Below are positions 16,886 through 25,065 of a stretch of DNA of 43,814 nt, piece after piece. The stretch is from positions 1 through 43,814 of the forward strand of contig NZ_JAGOGJ010000051.1 in assembly GCF_017996735.1 (NCBI RefSeq), given 5' to 3'. The first letter of the stretch is position 1; each line of letters opens with the position of its first letter. Made by a program: the position numbers and the translations under genes. The notes beneath the pieces were generated by a model. The model saw only the letters and a list, made by a program, of their open reading frames with translations. It was not told the DNA's origin and searched no databases. Source of the stretch: Niveispirillum sp. (GTDB lineage: Bacteria; Pseudomonadota; Alphaproteobacteria; Azospirillales; Azospirillaceae).

Positions 16886-17851
16886 ATGAGGAAGCCATAC
16901 TTCCCAGGCCAATCACCGAGGGGGGGGGACATGGCCAATAAAGACAACAAAGGGCCAGGCGGGTTGCCAAACTCCGCAAGGCAGTCAAGATCGCGACAGA
17001 CAAAATCGGTAGCAGGGGAACCCCACCTGGGGACCAATGACCATCGCATGCTTGAACGCGCGATCAGGGGTTCCGTGTCGAGCATCGTCGGCGCAAGCCA
17101 TTCAGATGCCGTTTCCCACCACCATGGCCTGAATTCGGGTGGTGGCGAGGATCTGATGCTCTATCCCGAGAACCATCCCCTTGCCCGCCAGATGCCGGGG
17201 GTGGATCAGGCGATCGCCTATCGCACCAGTTTGTTGAATTGTCTGATCGCCCCGGACCCACGCAAGCACCGCAGCATCATCGAAGAACTGGTGCGCGCCT
17301 CTATTCCCGTCAGAACGCTTGCCGTTCACCTGTTCGCGCCTGTCGCCACGCAGCTTGGCAATCAGTGGTGTACGGACGAAGCCGACTTCATGCAGATCGC
17401 CGTCGCCTCAACGCGACTGAGCATGATCGTCAATCATGTGTCCCACGCCGGGGCGGTATCGACGGTCAATCTGAACACCCAACGGCGTATCCTGCTCGCC
17501 CGTACCCATGGTGCCCAGCACACCCTCGGCGTCTCGATCGTCGCTTCCTGTTTTCGTGACATGGGCTGGGTGGTCGATGGTGGCAGCGACCTTGAGGTGG
17601 ATGAGGATCTGTACACGCGGCTGTCCAGCAAGCCCTATGACCTTCTCGGTATTTCCGTTAGCCGCATCGACGAGGCAAGGACCTGCTCGGAGGTGGTGCG
17701 CCGGGTTCATGCCATCCCGAAGAATCGGCAGATAAAAATTGCCGTTGGTGGTCCCGCCGTCATCGCGGCACCGATGGCCTTCCAACGCATTGGTGCCGAC
17801 TTCGTCACCCGTTCAGCCCTCGACGTCATGCAACTCGCAAGTCACGCATAG
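16886..17851 (+). CDS. Second AerR/PpaA-like B12-binding regulator
   Basis: This paralogue of the AerR/PpaA protein at 7351 shares the helical signature (LGNQWCTDEADFMQIAVASTRLSMIV) and the B12-domain segment HGAQHTLGVSIVASCFRDMGW. His212 in GAQHTLG is the likely cobalt ligand. The glycine loop is AVGGPAVI. As drawn it is 321 aa. An alternative ATG at 16931 sits behind a long G-run and gives a 306-aa product; the first 45 residues are low-complexity and basic, so the start is uncertain. It has no ppsR next to it and faces a convergent sigma-like gene. It may be a cobalamin light or redox sensor with a different partner; the family call is firmer than the role. Confidence 0.82.
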   Translation: MRKPYFPGQSPRGGDMANKDNKGPGGLPNSARQSRSRQTKSVAGEPHLGTNDHRMLERAIRGSVSSIVGASHSDAVSHHHGLNSGGGEDLMLYPENHPLARQMPGVDQAIAYRTSLLNCLIAPDPRKHRSIIEELVRASIPVRTLAVHLFAPVATQLGNQWCTDEADFMQIAVASTRLSMIVNHVSHAGAVSTVNLNTQRRILLARTHGAQHTLGVSIVASCFRDMGWVVDGGSDLEVDEDLYTRLSSKPYDLLGISVSRIDEARTCSEVVRRVHAIPKNRQIKIAVGGPAVIAAPMAFQRIGADFVTRSALDVMQLASHA

Positions 17852-17884
17852 TCCGATCGGCCAGGCATACGGCGACGAACGCAA

Positions 17885-18436
17885 TCACGTCCCGCTGCGG
17901 GGAACGGAAAGGCTGGCGGTGGCCCCACCCCGGCGGGTGATCGTCGGATTGCTCGCATAATCCCCGGCGTTGGCAGGCGGCGACACCCGGACAGACCGGA
18001 CGACGCGCCGGACCGCACCGCGATTGCCAGCAGCCCTGGTTCGGTTGAGTTCGGGTGTTGTACACCCTGCGGACTTCAGGATGGCGATCACCTGGGCCAT
18101 GGACAGGTCCAGGATTTCAGCGGCCTCTCCATTGGAAAAACCTTCCATCATGACCAGAAGCAGCACCTGCCGGGCCCGGGCCTCCGCACGCTGCTCCGCA
18201 TTGAAAAGATGGGCATAGAGCCGGGTGTATAACTTGAACAGACCGACCTTGGCGCTGGATGCCGCCGGCAGCGCCGACAGGTCCGTCGACAGGATATCCG
18301 TCACCGCCGCGACATAGACATCGGCGGATGCCCGATTGTCGGACATCGCCTCGGCATGCCGCCGCAATGACGGCAACTCGGCATCAATGGCATCGCGGCG
18401 CAAGCGATCAATGGTCTTGATGAATGAAGCATGCAT
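17885..18436 (-). CDS. Sigma-factor-like protein with PhyR-type output domain, no receiver
   Basis: The 183-aa protein starts at ATG 18436 behind GGGAGGCGAGGATC. Residues about 10-120 resemble the sigma-like domain of PhyR or ECF sigma regions 2 and 4: LPSLRRHAEAMSDNRASADVYV, then AKVGLFKLYTRLYAHLF, then a region-4-like helix-turn-helix (MEGFSNGEAAEILDLSMAQVIAIL). PhyR normally carries a C-terminal receiver domain; here there is instead a basic, probably disordered tail of about 60 residues. It could be a divergent ECF sigma factor or a stand-alone anti-sigma-binding mimic. A longer frame reaches 18484 but lacks a ribosome binding site. It converges on the second AerR-like gene, with 33 bases between stops. 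Confidence 0.7.
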   Translation of the reverse strand: MHASFIKTIDRLRRDAIDAELPSLRRHAEAMSDNRASADVYVAAVTDILSTDLSALPAASSAKVGLFKLYTRLYAHLFNAEQRAEARARQVLLLVMMEGFSNGEAAEILDLSMAQVIAILKSAGCTTPELNRTRAAGNRGAVRRVVRSVRVSPPANAGDYASNPTITRRGGATASLSVPRSGT

Positions 18437-18786
18437 GATCCTCGCCTCCCTTGGGTCGGTTCCGGGTGGGCCGTGGCCCGTCACCTGCTATCAGGGCGGC
18501 AAACCGAGGAAACGGCAAGAAAACTTCCTGACTACTGCCCCCTTAGCGCCAACGGAATATTGCCCGGGGCCGAACACACCTTCGGCCTATCAGCCCATCA
18601 CCGGCCTAATGCAGAGGGTTAATCCCTCCTTTACCTTTATCGCCCAACAGCAAGCGGTGAACGTTCCCGGCCCGCCCACATGGTCGATATGGAGAGATAG
18701 CCCTCACCGACCGGATCGACAGCCCACGCCGCGGACACCTAACAGATGGACGAAACCATCCCCAAGGAGATTATCGACATCCTGAT
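18437..18786. other. Intergenic region between the sigma-like gene and the peptide island
   Basis: About 350 bases without a convincing gene; a weak plus-strand frame here lacks family features. It contains one perfect hairpin, GGCCGAA at 18568-18574 with TTCGGCC at 18581-18587, and probably the promoter of the minus-strand sigma-like gene. I looked for a consensus GGAAC...CGTT general-stress promoter and did not see a clean match. It marks the edge of the photosynthesis cluster. Confidence 0.5.
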
Positions 18787-18833
18787 TTGATAAATTGGTA
18801 TCCAATGTGCTAAATTTTTCTTATAAGAAAAAT
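18787..18833 (+). promoter_or_regulatory. Promoter and nested palindromes upstream of first MFS gene
   Basis: A promoter can be drawn as TTGATA (18787-18792), 18 bases, TAAATT (18811-18816). Inside the spacer is ATTGG-TAT-CCAAT (18794-18806). Over the -10 and the start region is a perfect 20-base palindrome, ATTTTTCTTATAAGAAAAAT (18814-18833). Both are candidate operators; the second could also form a hairpin in the leader. Confidence 0.5.
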
Positions 18834-18856
18834 ATTCTTCATTCTGGAGGGCTGCC

Positions 18857-20200
18857 ATGGGTGTCGCCACTGATCTCCCGCCCCATCGGGCCGAAGCGGG
18901 GACCAGCCCGCAGGCATGGTACGCCATCGGCGTCTTCGCCCTTGCCGCGATGTTATCCTATACGGACCGCCTGATCCTGAACCTGCTGGTCGGCCCGATC
19001 CGGGCGGAAATGGCGATCAGCGATACACAGGTCAGCTTCCTGCAGGGGGCGGCCTTTGCCGTGATCTATTCCATCGCGGGCCTGCCGATGGGTCGCCATG
19101 CCGACCGGCACGGACGGCGCAACCTGATCCTGGCCGGCGTCCTGGTCTGGAGTTTCGCGACGCTGCTCTGCGGTCTGGCGCAAAGCTATGGCCAGTTGTT
19201 CGCCGCCCGCGTGCTGGTGGGTATCGGGGAAGCGGCCCTGGCGCCCGCCGCCCTGTCGATGATCCCGGACCTGTTCCCCGCTCACCGGCGCGGGACAGCC
19301 GTGGGCATCTTCCTGGCCGGCATGGTGATGGGCGGCGGCACGGCCACCCTGACCGGCGGCCTGCTGATCGAGATTTACGCCAGTGGCGCGCTGAGCGGCG
19401 TGCCCTTCATGGGTGACCTGCCGCCATGGCGGGCGGTGCTGGTGACCCTGGGTCTGGCCGGTGCGGTGATGGCGGCCCTGGTGCTGCCCATCCGGGAGCC
19501 GCAGCGACGGGAAAGCCTGGGTGGCAAGGATGCAACCGGCATAGGGCCGCTGCTGCGCTATATGGGCAACCACCGCGCCACCTTCGTCCTGCTGCTGGGC
19601 GGGCTGACCCTGACCCAGCTTGTGGATTACGGCACCAATAGCTGGACACCGTCGCTGCTGATGCGTGTCTATGGCTATAGCGCTGCGGAAACCGGTGCGG
19701 CGCTGGGCGGCATCCTGATCGGGGTCGCCGGTCTCGGCACCGTGTCGGGTGGCATCCTGGCCGATTTCCTGGAACAGCGCGGGGTGGCCGGTGGCAAGCT
19801 GGTCATCGCCACCCTGGCCACGACGCTGGCGGTCCCCTGCCTGCTGTTCCCGGCAAGCGGGTCCATCACCCTGCTGCTGGTGCTGTTCGGGATGTTCGCC
19901 TTCCTGCTGGCGGTGGGCGCCAGTACCGGCATCGCCGCCATCCTGGATCTGGTGCCATCCGAACTGCGCGGCATGACCACGGCGATCCAGGCCTTCCTCT
20001 TTACCGCCATCGGGCTTGGCATGGGGCCGACGCTGGTGGCGCTGACCACCGACCATGTCTTTGGCGATCCGAATGCCGTGGGCTGGTCCATCCTGCTGAC
20101 CTGCATGCCGCTGCTGGCGCTGGCCGCCGCAGCGCTCTGGCGGGCCAAGCCGCATTACCGACGCACGCGGGAGGCGCTGGCCGACCGCGCAAATGTTTGA
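18857..20200 (+). CDS. MFS transporter, 12 TM, substrate unknown
   Basis: The 447-aa major facilitator protein starts at ATG 18857 behind GGAGGG. It carries the MFS loop 2-3 motif GLPMGRHADRHGRRNLILAG (about residues 75-94) and the TM5 stretch LAGMVMGGGTATLTGGLL. It resembles the sphingolipid-transporter-like/Spinster-type MFS proteins common in TonB-rich proteobacteria, where they sit in catabolic clusters. It is the first gene of the plus-strand pair with the S12 hydrolase at 20250. A second MFS gene of similar layout closes the same island at 32017. The likely role is inner-membrane transport of the peptide or amino-acid substrate, by context only. Confidence 0.85.
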   Translation: MGVATDLPPHRAEAGTSPQAWYAIGVFALAAMLSYTDRLILNLLVGPIRAEMAISDTQVSFLQGAAFAVIYSIAGLPMGRHADRHGRRNLILAGVLVWSFATLLCGLAQSYGQLFAARVLVGIGEAALAPAALSMIPDLFPAHRRGTAVGIFLAGMVMGGGTATLTGGLLIEIYASGALSGVPFMGDLPPWRAVLVTLGLAGAVMAALVLPIREPQRRESLGGKDATGIGPLLRYMGNHRATFVLLLGGLTLTQLVDYGTNSWTPSLLMRVYGYSAAETGAALGGILIGVAGLGTVSGGILADFLEQRGVAGGKLVIATLATTLAVPCLLFPASGSITLLLVLFGMFAFLLAVGASTGIAAILDLVPSELRGMTTAIQAFLFTAIGLGMGPTLVALTTDHVFGDPNAVGWSILLTCMPLLALAAAALWRAKPHYRRTREALADRANV

Positions 20201-20249
20201 AGAAACGGGGAAAAGCATTCCACCATAAACGACCGCACTGGGAAACGAG

Positions 20250-22229
20250 ATGAAACAGCATAAGCAGATCTGGGGGCCGCTCGCCCTCACCCTGGCTCTG
20301 GTCCTGCCCGTGGCGCCCGCCCTGGCCCAGGTGCCGAACCCCACCCCCGTCATCACCAGCCCGGCGGAGGATGCACCCGTCACCAGCCATCCGCTGACGG
20401 CAGCCGACGTGGAAACGCTGGTCGACGGTTTCCTGCCCTATGCCCTGAAGCGCGGCGACATTGCCGGTGCGGTGGTCACCGTCGTCAAGGACGGCCAGAT
20501 CCTGCTGAAGAAAGGCTACGGCGTCGCCGATCGGGAAACGAACGAGCCGGTGGACCCCGACAAGCACCTGTTCCGGCAGGGCTCCATCTCCAAGCTGTTC
20601 ACCTGGACCGCCGTGATGCAGCAGGTGGAGGCAGGGCGCCTGGACCTGGATACTGACGTCAACCAGTATCTGGACTTCAAAATTCCGGCAACCTTTGCCG
20701 AACCGATCACCATCCGCCATCTCATGACCCATACGGCCGGGTTCGAGGAGAAGGTCAGGGACCTGATCGCGTTTGGCGGTCCCCCCGCCGACCTGGGCAC
20801 ATTGCTGGCCAGCCATATCCCGGCGCGCATCTTCAAGCCCGGGACAACCGTCGCCTATTCCAACTATGCCACGGCGCTGGCGGGCTACATCGTGCAGCGA
20901 TTGAGCGGGGAACCCTTCGCCGACTATATCGATCGCCACATTCTGGCGCCGGCCGGCATGACCCGTTCCAGCATGGCGCAGCCGCTGCCGGCCACACTGG
21001 TGCCGCTGATGGCCAAGGGTTACGAATCCTCCCGCGACCCGGCCAAGCCGTTCGAGATCATCAAGCCTGCACCGGCGGGGTCCTTGTCGGCCACCGGTGC
21101 GGATATGGGCCGCTTCATGATCGCCATGCTGAAGGGCGGCGAGGGGCCGAACGGCCGCATCCTGAAGCCGGAGACCCTGGCCCAGATGCAAAAGCCGCAT
21201 TACCGGCCATTGCCGGGTCAGAAACTGGCCATGGGCCTGGGCTTTTATGAACAGAACCGCAACGGCTATCGCATCATGGGCCATGGCGGTGACACGACCC
21301 TGTTCCATAGCGATCTGGCGCTGTGGCTGGACGAGGGAGTGGGTCTGCACATCGCCATGAACAGTTCCGGCGATGGTGCATCCACCGGGCCGATGCGCGA
21401 CGAATTGATCGCCCTTTTCGCCGATCGGTACTTCCCCGCCCGCGAGCGCGCGCCCGCGCCGCCGGCCGAAACAGTGAAGCGCGCCGTGCCGGTGGGAGGG
21501 ACCTTCCAATCCTCCCGCCGGGTGGACAGCACCATGCTCAGCCTGACCTATCTGTTCAGCCAGGGCGATCTGGTCACCAACGAGGATGGCACCGCCTCCT
21601 TCGCGCTGTTCCAGGATTTTGCGGGCAAGCCCAAGCGCTGGCGTGAGATTGCCCCCGATCGCTGGCAGGAGGTGGGCAGCGACAGCCTGATGCATACGAA
21701 GACCGATGCGTCCGGTCGCGTCACCACCATCACCACCGACGATTACCCCGCCATCTTCGTGTTCGAACGCGTGCCGGCATCAACGAACATCGGGTGGGTC
21801 CTGCCGGCCCTGGGCATCACGCTGGTCGTGGCCCTGTTCACCGCCCTGTGGTGGCCGGTGGCGGCGCTGGTGCGCCGCCATTACGGCCGCCCGCATCCCC
21901 TGTCCGGCCGCCCGTTGCTGGCGGACCGGCTGGTGCGCGCGGCCAGCCTGATGGCAGTTGTGTCGCTGGGCGGCATGACCGCCGTGATGACGATGGCTAT
22001 CACGCCGCTGATGGAGGGCTCCATCGACTGGCTGCTGCGGCTGTTGCAGTTCTCGGCACTGCTGGCCGCACTGGGTCTGCTGCCGGCCGCCTGGCAGGCC
22101 TGGCGCCTGTGGCGGGAGCCGGCCGGCTGGTGGGCACGCATCCGGTCGCTGCTGATGGCGGCGATTTTCCTGATGGTGCTCTGGTTTATCGCAACCTTCC
22201 ATCTGGTTAGCGTCAGCCTGAACTACTGA
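20250..22229 (+). CDS. Exported S12 serine hydrolase with C-terminal membrane domain
   Basis: The 659-aa protein has a signal peptide (about residues 1-27, ending in ALAQ). An S12 penicillin-binding/beta-lactamase-type catalytic domain (about 50-390) shows the nucleophile motif SISK (Ser112-Lys115) and YSN (Tyr203-Asn205). A GHGGDTTLFHS segment follows in the third motif position. The C-terminal 150 residues contain four or so hydrophobic segments, including VLPALGITLVVALFTALWW. The active site is therefore probably periplasmic and membrane-tethered. Such proteins act on D-Ala peptides, D-amino-acid peptides or esters. It follows the MFS gene by 49 bases and is terminated by a shared hairpin. 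Confidence 0.85.
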   Translation: MKQHKQIWGPLALTLALVLPVAPALAQVPNPTPVITSPAEDAPVTSHPLTAADVETLVDGFLPYALKRGDIAGAVVTVVKDGQILLKKGYGVADRETNEPVDPDKHLFRQGSISKLFTWTAVMQQVEAGRLDLDTDVNQYLDFKIPATFAEPITIRHLMTHTAGFEEKVRDLIAFGGPPADLGTLLASHIPARIFKPGTTVAYSNYATALAGYIVQRLSGEPFADYIDRHILAPAGMTRSSMAQPLPATLVPLMAKGYESSRDPAKPFEIIKPAPAGSLSATGADMGRFMIAMLKGGEGPNGRILKPETLAQMQKPHYRPLPGQKLAMGLGFYEQNRNGYRIMGHGGDTTLFHSDLALWLDEGVGLHIAMNSSGDGASTGPMRDELIALFADRYFPARERAPAPPAETVKRAVPVGGTFQSSRRVDSTMLSLTYLFSQGDLVTNEDGTASFALFQDFAGKPKRWREIAPDRWQEVGSDSLMHTKTDASGRVTTITTDDYPAIFVFERVPASTNIGWVLPALGITLVVALFTALWWPVAALVRRHYGRPHPLSGRPLLADRLVRAASLMAVVSLGGMTAVMTMAITPLMEGSIDWLLRLLQFSALLAALGLLPAAWQAWRLWREPAGWWARIRSLLMAAIFLMVLWFIATFHLVSVSLNY

Positions 22230-22252
22230 TATTGCCGACCACCCGGGCGAAT

Positions 22253-22276
22253 CCCGGCCTGATCAGGCCGGGGTTT
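22253..22276. terminator. Bidirectional terminator between S12 hydrolase and FAD oxidoreductase
   Basis: Perfect 20-base palindrome CCCGGCCTGATCAGGCCGGG (22253-22272), followed on the plus strand by GTTT. It lies between the convergent stops at 22229 and 22279. Confidence 0.6.
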
Positions 22277-22278
22277 CC

Positions 22279-23436
22279 TTATGCCGCCCTGTGCGTCTGC
22301 AACGCACACCGGTCGGGCGACAGGGTGGCGCTGTCCACCCCCTGCGCGGCCAGCGGGGCCGGCACCTGGCCCTTCAGCAACAGCGAGGCACCGGTCCGGG
22401 CCAGGGCCGGCCCCATCTGGAAACCGTAGCCGCCCTGTCCAGCGAACCAGAAGAAGTCCGGATGCGTGGCGGGCCGTCCCACCACGGGGCTGCGATCGGC
22501 AACAAAGCTGCGCAGGCCGGCCCAACTGCGCGAGATGCGACGCACGGGCAGTTCCGCCGCTGCCTGCACCCGCTCCACACAAACGGCGATGTCCCATTCA
22601 TCGGCCTGGGCATCGCAAGGCGGCGACGGTGTCTCATCGGCGGGCGACGCCAGCAGCATTCCGGCATCGGGCTTGAAATAGAAGGCGCCCCCGGCATCGA
22701 CCACCGCCGGCCAGCGCTGCACATCGGTCCCGGCAGGCGGGTCCAGCATGATGGCGGTGCGGCGCAGCGGCATCAGCCCGACCGTGGGGACACCGGCGAT
22801 GCGCGCCACCTCATCCGCCCAGGCACCGGCGGCATTGACCAGGGTCGCCGCCCGTACCGTCTCATCGCCGAACGTCAGGACCCAACCATCGCCGTCGCGC
22901 ACGGCCACGCGCAGTTCCGCACCGGTAGACAGCACCACGCCGGCCAACCGCGCCTGACGCAGATAGCCCTGATGCAGGCCATGGACGTCGATATCCATGG
23001 CATCCTCCTCCCACAGCGCGGCGGACAGCGATCCATCACGCAGCACCGGCACCATTTCCCGTGCCGCAAGCGGGGACATGCGTGTGGTGCGCGCGCCCAC
23101 GCGCCGTGCATTCACCTCCAGCTCGTCCAGTTCGCCCAGCGCCCCATCCCCGGCGATATAGAGGCAACCGCGCGGGGTCAGCAGCGGATGGTCGGCGAAA
23201 CCCGGCGGCGGTGACAGATAGAAGGCGCGGCTGGCCGCCGTCAGGGCACAGACGGTACCGTTGCCGTAAAGAGCACTATAGAGTGCCGCCGAGCGGCCGG
23301 TCGTGTGGTAGCCGGGAAAATCCTCCCGCTCGGCCAGAAGCATGCGGTCGCCCTTGACGCCGGCATCAACCAAGGCCGCCGCGATGGAGGCACCGGCAAT
23401 CCCGGCACCGACGATCACGATTTCAAATGACTGCAT
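22279..23436 (-). CDS. FAD-dependent amino-acid oxidase/dehydrogenase, DAO family
   Basis: DAO-fold flavoprotein of the glycine/D-amino-acid oxidase superfamily, 385 aa from ATG 23436, which has GGGAGGTGA upstream. The N-terminus is the FAD-binding VIVGAGIAGASIAAALVDAG, followed by the DAO-type GYHTTGRSAALYSALYG. The C-terminal FAD contact WFAGQGGYGFQMGPALAR is present. Family reactions oxidise D-amino acids, glycine, sarcosine or related amines to imino acids. The exact substrate cannot be read from sequence. Its place among peptidase and epimerase genes suggests oxidation of D-residues or glycine released from peptides. The promoter carries an inverted repeat shared in part with the TonB receptor promoter. 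Confidence 0.85.
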   Translation of the reverse strand: MQSFEIVIVGAGIAGASIAAALVDAGVKGDRMLLAEREDFPGYHTTGRSAALYSALYGNGTVCALTAASRAFYLSPPPGFADHPLLTPRGCLYIAGDGALGELDELEVNARRVGARTTRMSPLAAREMVPVLRDGSLSAALWEEDAMDIDVHGLHQGYLRQARLAGVVLSTGAELRVAVRDGDGWVLTFGDETVRAATLVNAAGAWADEVARIAGVPTVGLMPLRRTAIMLDPPAGTDVQRWPAVVDAGGAFYFKPDAGMLLASPADETPSPPCDAQADEWDIAVCVERVQAAAELPVRRISRSWAGLRSFVADRSPVVGRPATHPDFFWFAGQGGYGFQMGPALARTGASLLLKGQVPAPLAAQGVDSATLSPDRCALQTHRAA

Positions 23437-23471
23437 GAGGTCACCTCCCATTATGGCCATGGTGGGAAATG

Positions 23472-23525
23472 ATGTCATATAAGTCAAAGATTTTTCGTAT
23501 CATGACATATATCAAAAATCTTGAC
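23472..23525. promoter_or_regulatory. Nested inverted repeats upstream of FAD oxidoreductase
   Basis: GTCAAAGATTTTTC (23483-23496) faces AAAAATCTTGAC (23514-23525) as an imperfect inverted repeat. ATGTCAT (23472-23478) faces ATGACAT (23502-23508). The first element is the exact reverse complement of a 14-mer at 26914-26927 in the TonB receptor promoter. This AT-rich patch is the likely control region of the minus-strand oxidoreductase, whose ATG is 36 bases away. Confidence 0.55.
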
Positions 23526-23590
23526 CGATGGTATGGGCGCCCTGAAATGCTGTCCTATCTGTATCCCGTCTCCATGGCCACCAACCCGCG

Positions 23591-23636
23591 ACGGGGCAGG
23601 GATTTTTGTTGCCCCCTGCCCCGTGGCACTTTTTCA
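23591..23636 (+). terminator. Strong hairpin with T-rich tail, plus-strand orientation
   Basis: Perfect 11-base stem ACGGGGCAGGG (23591-23601) with CCCTGCCCCGT (23614-23624) and a 12-base loop. A T-rich tail follows on the plus strand, including CTTTTTCATTTTT. No plus-strand gene is recognised upstream, so it would end an unannotated short transcript, or it may work in the other direction after the threonine aldolase gene without a T-tract. The rest of 23526-23752 shows no convincing gene. Confidence 0.5.
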
Positions 23637-23752
23637 TTTTTCCGAAGCGCTAATTCCAATCGCCTTGGCAGAGTGCTTTTCCGCCCTGCCCAGGGTGGAC
23701 AATAAGGCCTTGGCGGCGGCCAAGCCGAAAGAAGCGCGCCGCCCGCCGGTGT

Positions 23753-24805
23753 TCACACCAGACAGACCGCCCTGCCTGCCACCGCCCGCAAATCCGCGAT
23801 CAGCGCCGTCACCCGCGCCGGGTCCGCGTCCCAGGCAAACATGAAGCGGGCGGCACCGCCGATGAAAGTGTAGAAGCGCCAGCCGCGTTGGCGCAGCCCC
23901 TCCAGCACCGGCGCGGGTGCCGTCAGAAACACGGCGTTGGCCTGCACCGGATAGGCCAGCGCCACACCATCCAACCCGACGACCGCCGCCGCCAGCCGGG
24001 CAGCGCAATCATTGGCGTGGTGCGCATTGTCCAGCCAGGCACCGCTTTCCAGCACACCGACCCAGGGAGCTGCCAGGAAGCGCATCTTGGAGGCCAACTG
24101 CCCCGCCTGCTTGCAACGCCAATCGAAATCCAGCGCCAGATCGCGGTTGAAGAACAGGATCGCCTCCCCCACAGCCATGCCGTTCTTGGTGCCGCCGAAA
24201 CACAGCACATCCACCCCGGCCTTCCAGGTGATATCGGCCGGTGAACAATCCAGGGCCGCACAGGCATTGGCAAAGCGGGCGCCATCCATGTGCAGGCGCA
24301 GGCCCAACTCACGGCAGACCTGGGCGATGGCCTTGATCTCTGCGATGGAATAGACCAGCCCCGTCTCCGTGGGCTGGGTGATGGTGACGGCGCGCGGCTT
24401 GGGGAAGTGGATATCCGACCGTCCCGTGGCCAGCGCCCGCACAGCATCGGGCGTCAGCTTGCCGTCCGGCGCAGGCGCCACCAGAAGCTTTGACCCGTTG
24501 GAGAAAAACTCCGGCGCCCCGCATTCATCCGTCTCCACATGGGCGGAGGAGGAGCAGATGACGCTGTGATAGGACTGGCAGAGTGCGGCCAACGCTAACG
24601 AATTGGCCGCTGTGCCGTTGAAGGCGAAAAAGACTTCGCAATCGGTGCCGAACAGGCTGCGAAAGGCATCGGCCGCCCGGTCGGTCCATACATCATCGCC
24701 ATAGGCGGGAACATGGCCCTGATTGGCCGCTTCCATCGCGGCCCAGGCTTGGGGACAGATGCCGGCATAATTGTCGCTGGCGAATTGCTGGGGAAATTGT
24801 TGCAT
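23753..24805 (-). CDS. Low-specificity L-threonine aldolase (PLP)
   Basis: PLP enzyme of the beta-eliminating lyase/threonine aldolase family, 350 aa. It cleaves beta-hydroxy-alpha-amino acids such as threonine or beta-phenylserine to glycine and an aldehyde. Visible are Lys207 in CFGGTKNGMAVGEA (Schiff-base lysine), Asp174 in LHMDGARFANA (PLP pyridine contact) and SSSAHVETDECGAPEFF near residues 85-101. The start at 24805 has AAAGGACG upstream; a longer open frame to 25015 has no family similarity. The gene is downstream of the XRE-cupin gene on the same strand, with copies of that regulator's putative operator in the gap between them. It would supply glycine to the neighbouring DAO-type enzyme, which is an inference. 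Confidence 0.88.
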   Translation of the reverse strand: MQQFPQQFASDNYAGICPQAWAAMEAANQGHVPAYGDDVWTDRAADAFRSLFGTDCEVFFAFNGTAANSLALAALCQSYHSVICSSSAHVETDECGAPEFFSNGSKLLVAPAPDGKLTPDAVRALATGRSDIHFPKPRAVTITQPTETGLVYSIAEIKAIAQVCRELGLRLHMDGARFANACAALDCSPADITWKAGVDVLCFGGTKNGMAVGEAILFFNRDLALDFDWRCKQAGQLASKMRFLAAPWVGVLESGAWLDNAHHANDCAARLAAAVVGLDGVALAYPVQANAVFLTAPAPVLEGLRQRGWRFYTFIGGAARFMFAWDADPARVTALIADLRAVAGRAVCLV

Positions 24806-25008
24806 GTCCGACGTCCTTTCCGGCTTGTTCTGCCTTCGAGTGACGTGACGACGCGCGTGGGCTTCCCGTTTTTTGCCGGTCCGGCCACATCCCTCCTTGA
24901 CGGAGGCACCACCTTGCCCGGGAGCAGGTTGGTGTCGGGCGTCGGCCCGACTCTCGATGCATGGAAAGGTGCTTAGCCGGGCATCTCCGGATTGACAAGT
25001 TGCGAAAT

Positions 25009-25058
25009 TCTCCAATCAGGCATGCGGTCAAAATGGAGAATTGGAGTCCTGATCAGGA
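25009..25058. promoter_or_regulatory. Operator-like repeats upstream of threonine aldolase
   Basis: TCTCCAATCAGG (25009-25020) and the perfect palindrome TCCTGATCAGGA (25047-25058) resemble the repeats in the XRE-cupin/epimerase intergenic region. CTCCAAT (25010-25016) also faces ATTGGAG (25040-25046). They sit 200-250 bases before the aldolase ATG and just past the XRE stop. The remaining 24806-25008 stretch shows no other clear element. Confidence 0.55.
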
Positions 25059-25065
25059 TCACTGT

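Noticed and set aside
18336..18785. Plus-strand 149-codon frame overlapping the sigma-like gene.
   Set aside because: Proline-rich, no domain, no ribosome binding site, and it is antisense to a better-supported gene.
18485..18856. Cobalamin riboswitch near the AerR-like genes.
   Set aside because: I found no B12-box-like conserved core; only a short GGCCGAA/TTCGGCC hairpin is present.
23753..25015. Longer threonine aldolase frame starting at 25015.
   Set aside because: The 70 extra residues are unlike the family and run across operator-like repeats. The ATG at 24805 has a ribosome binding site and the usual N-terminus.
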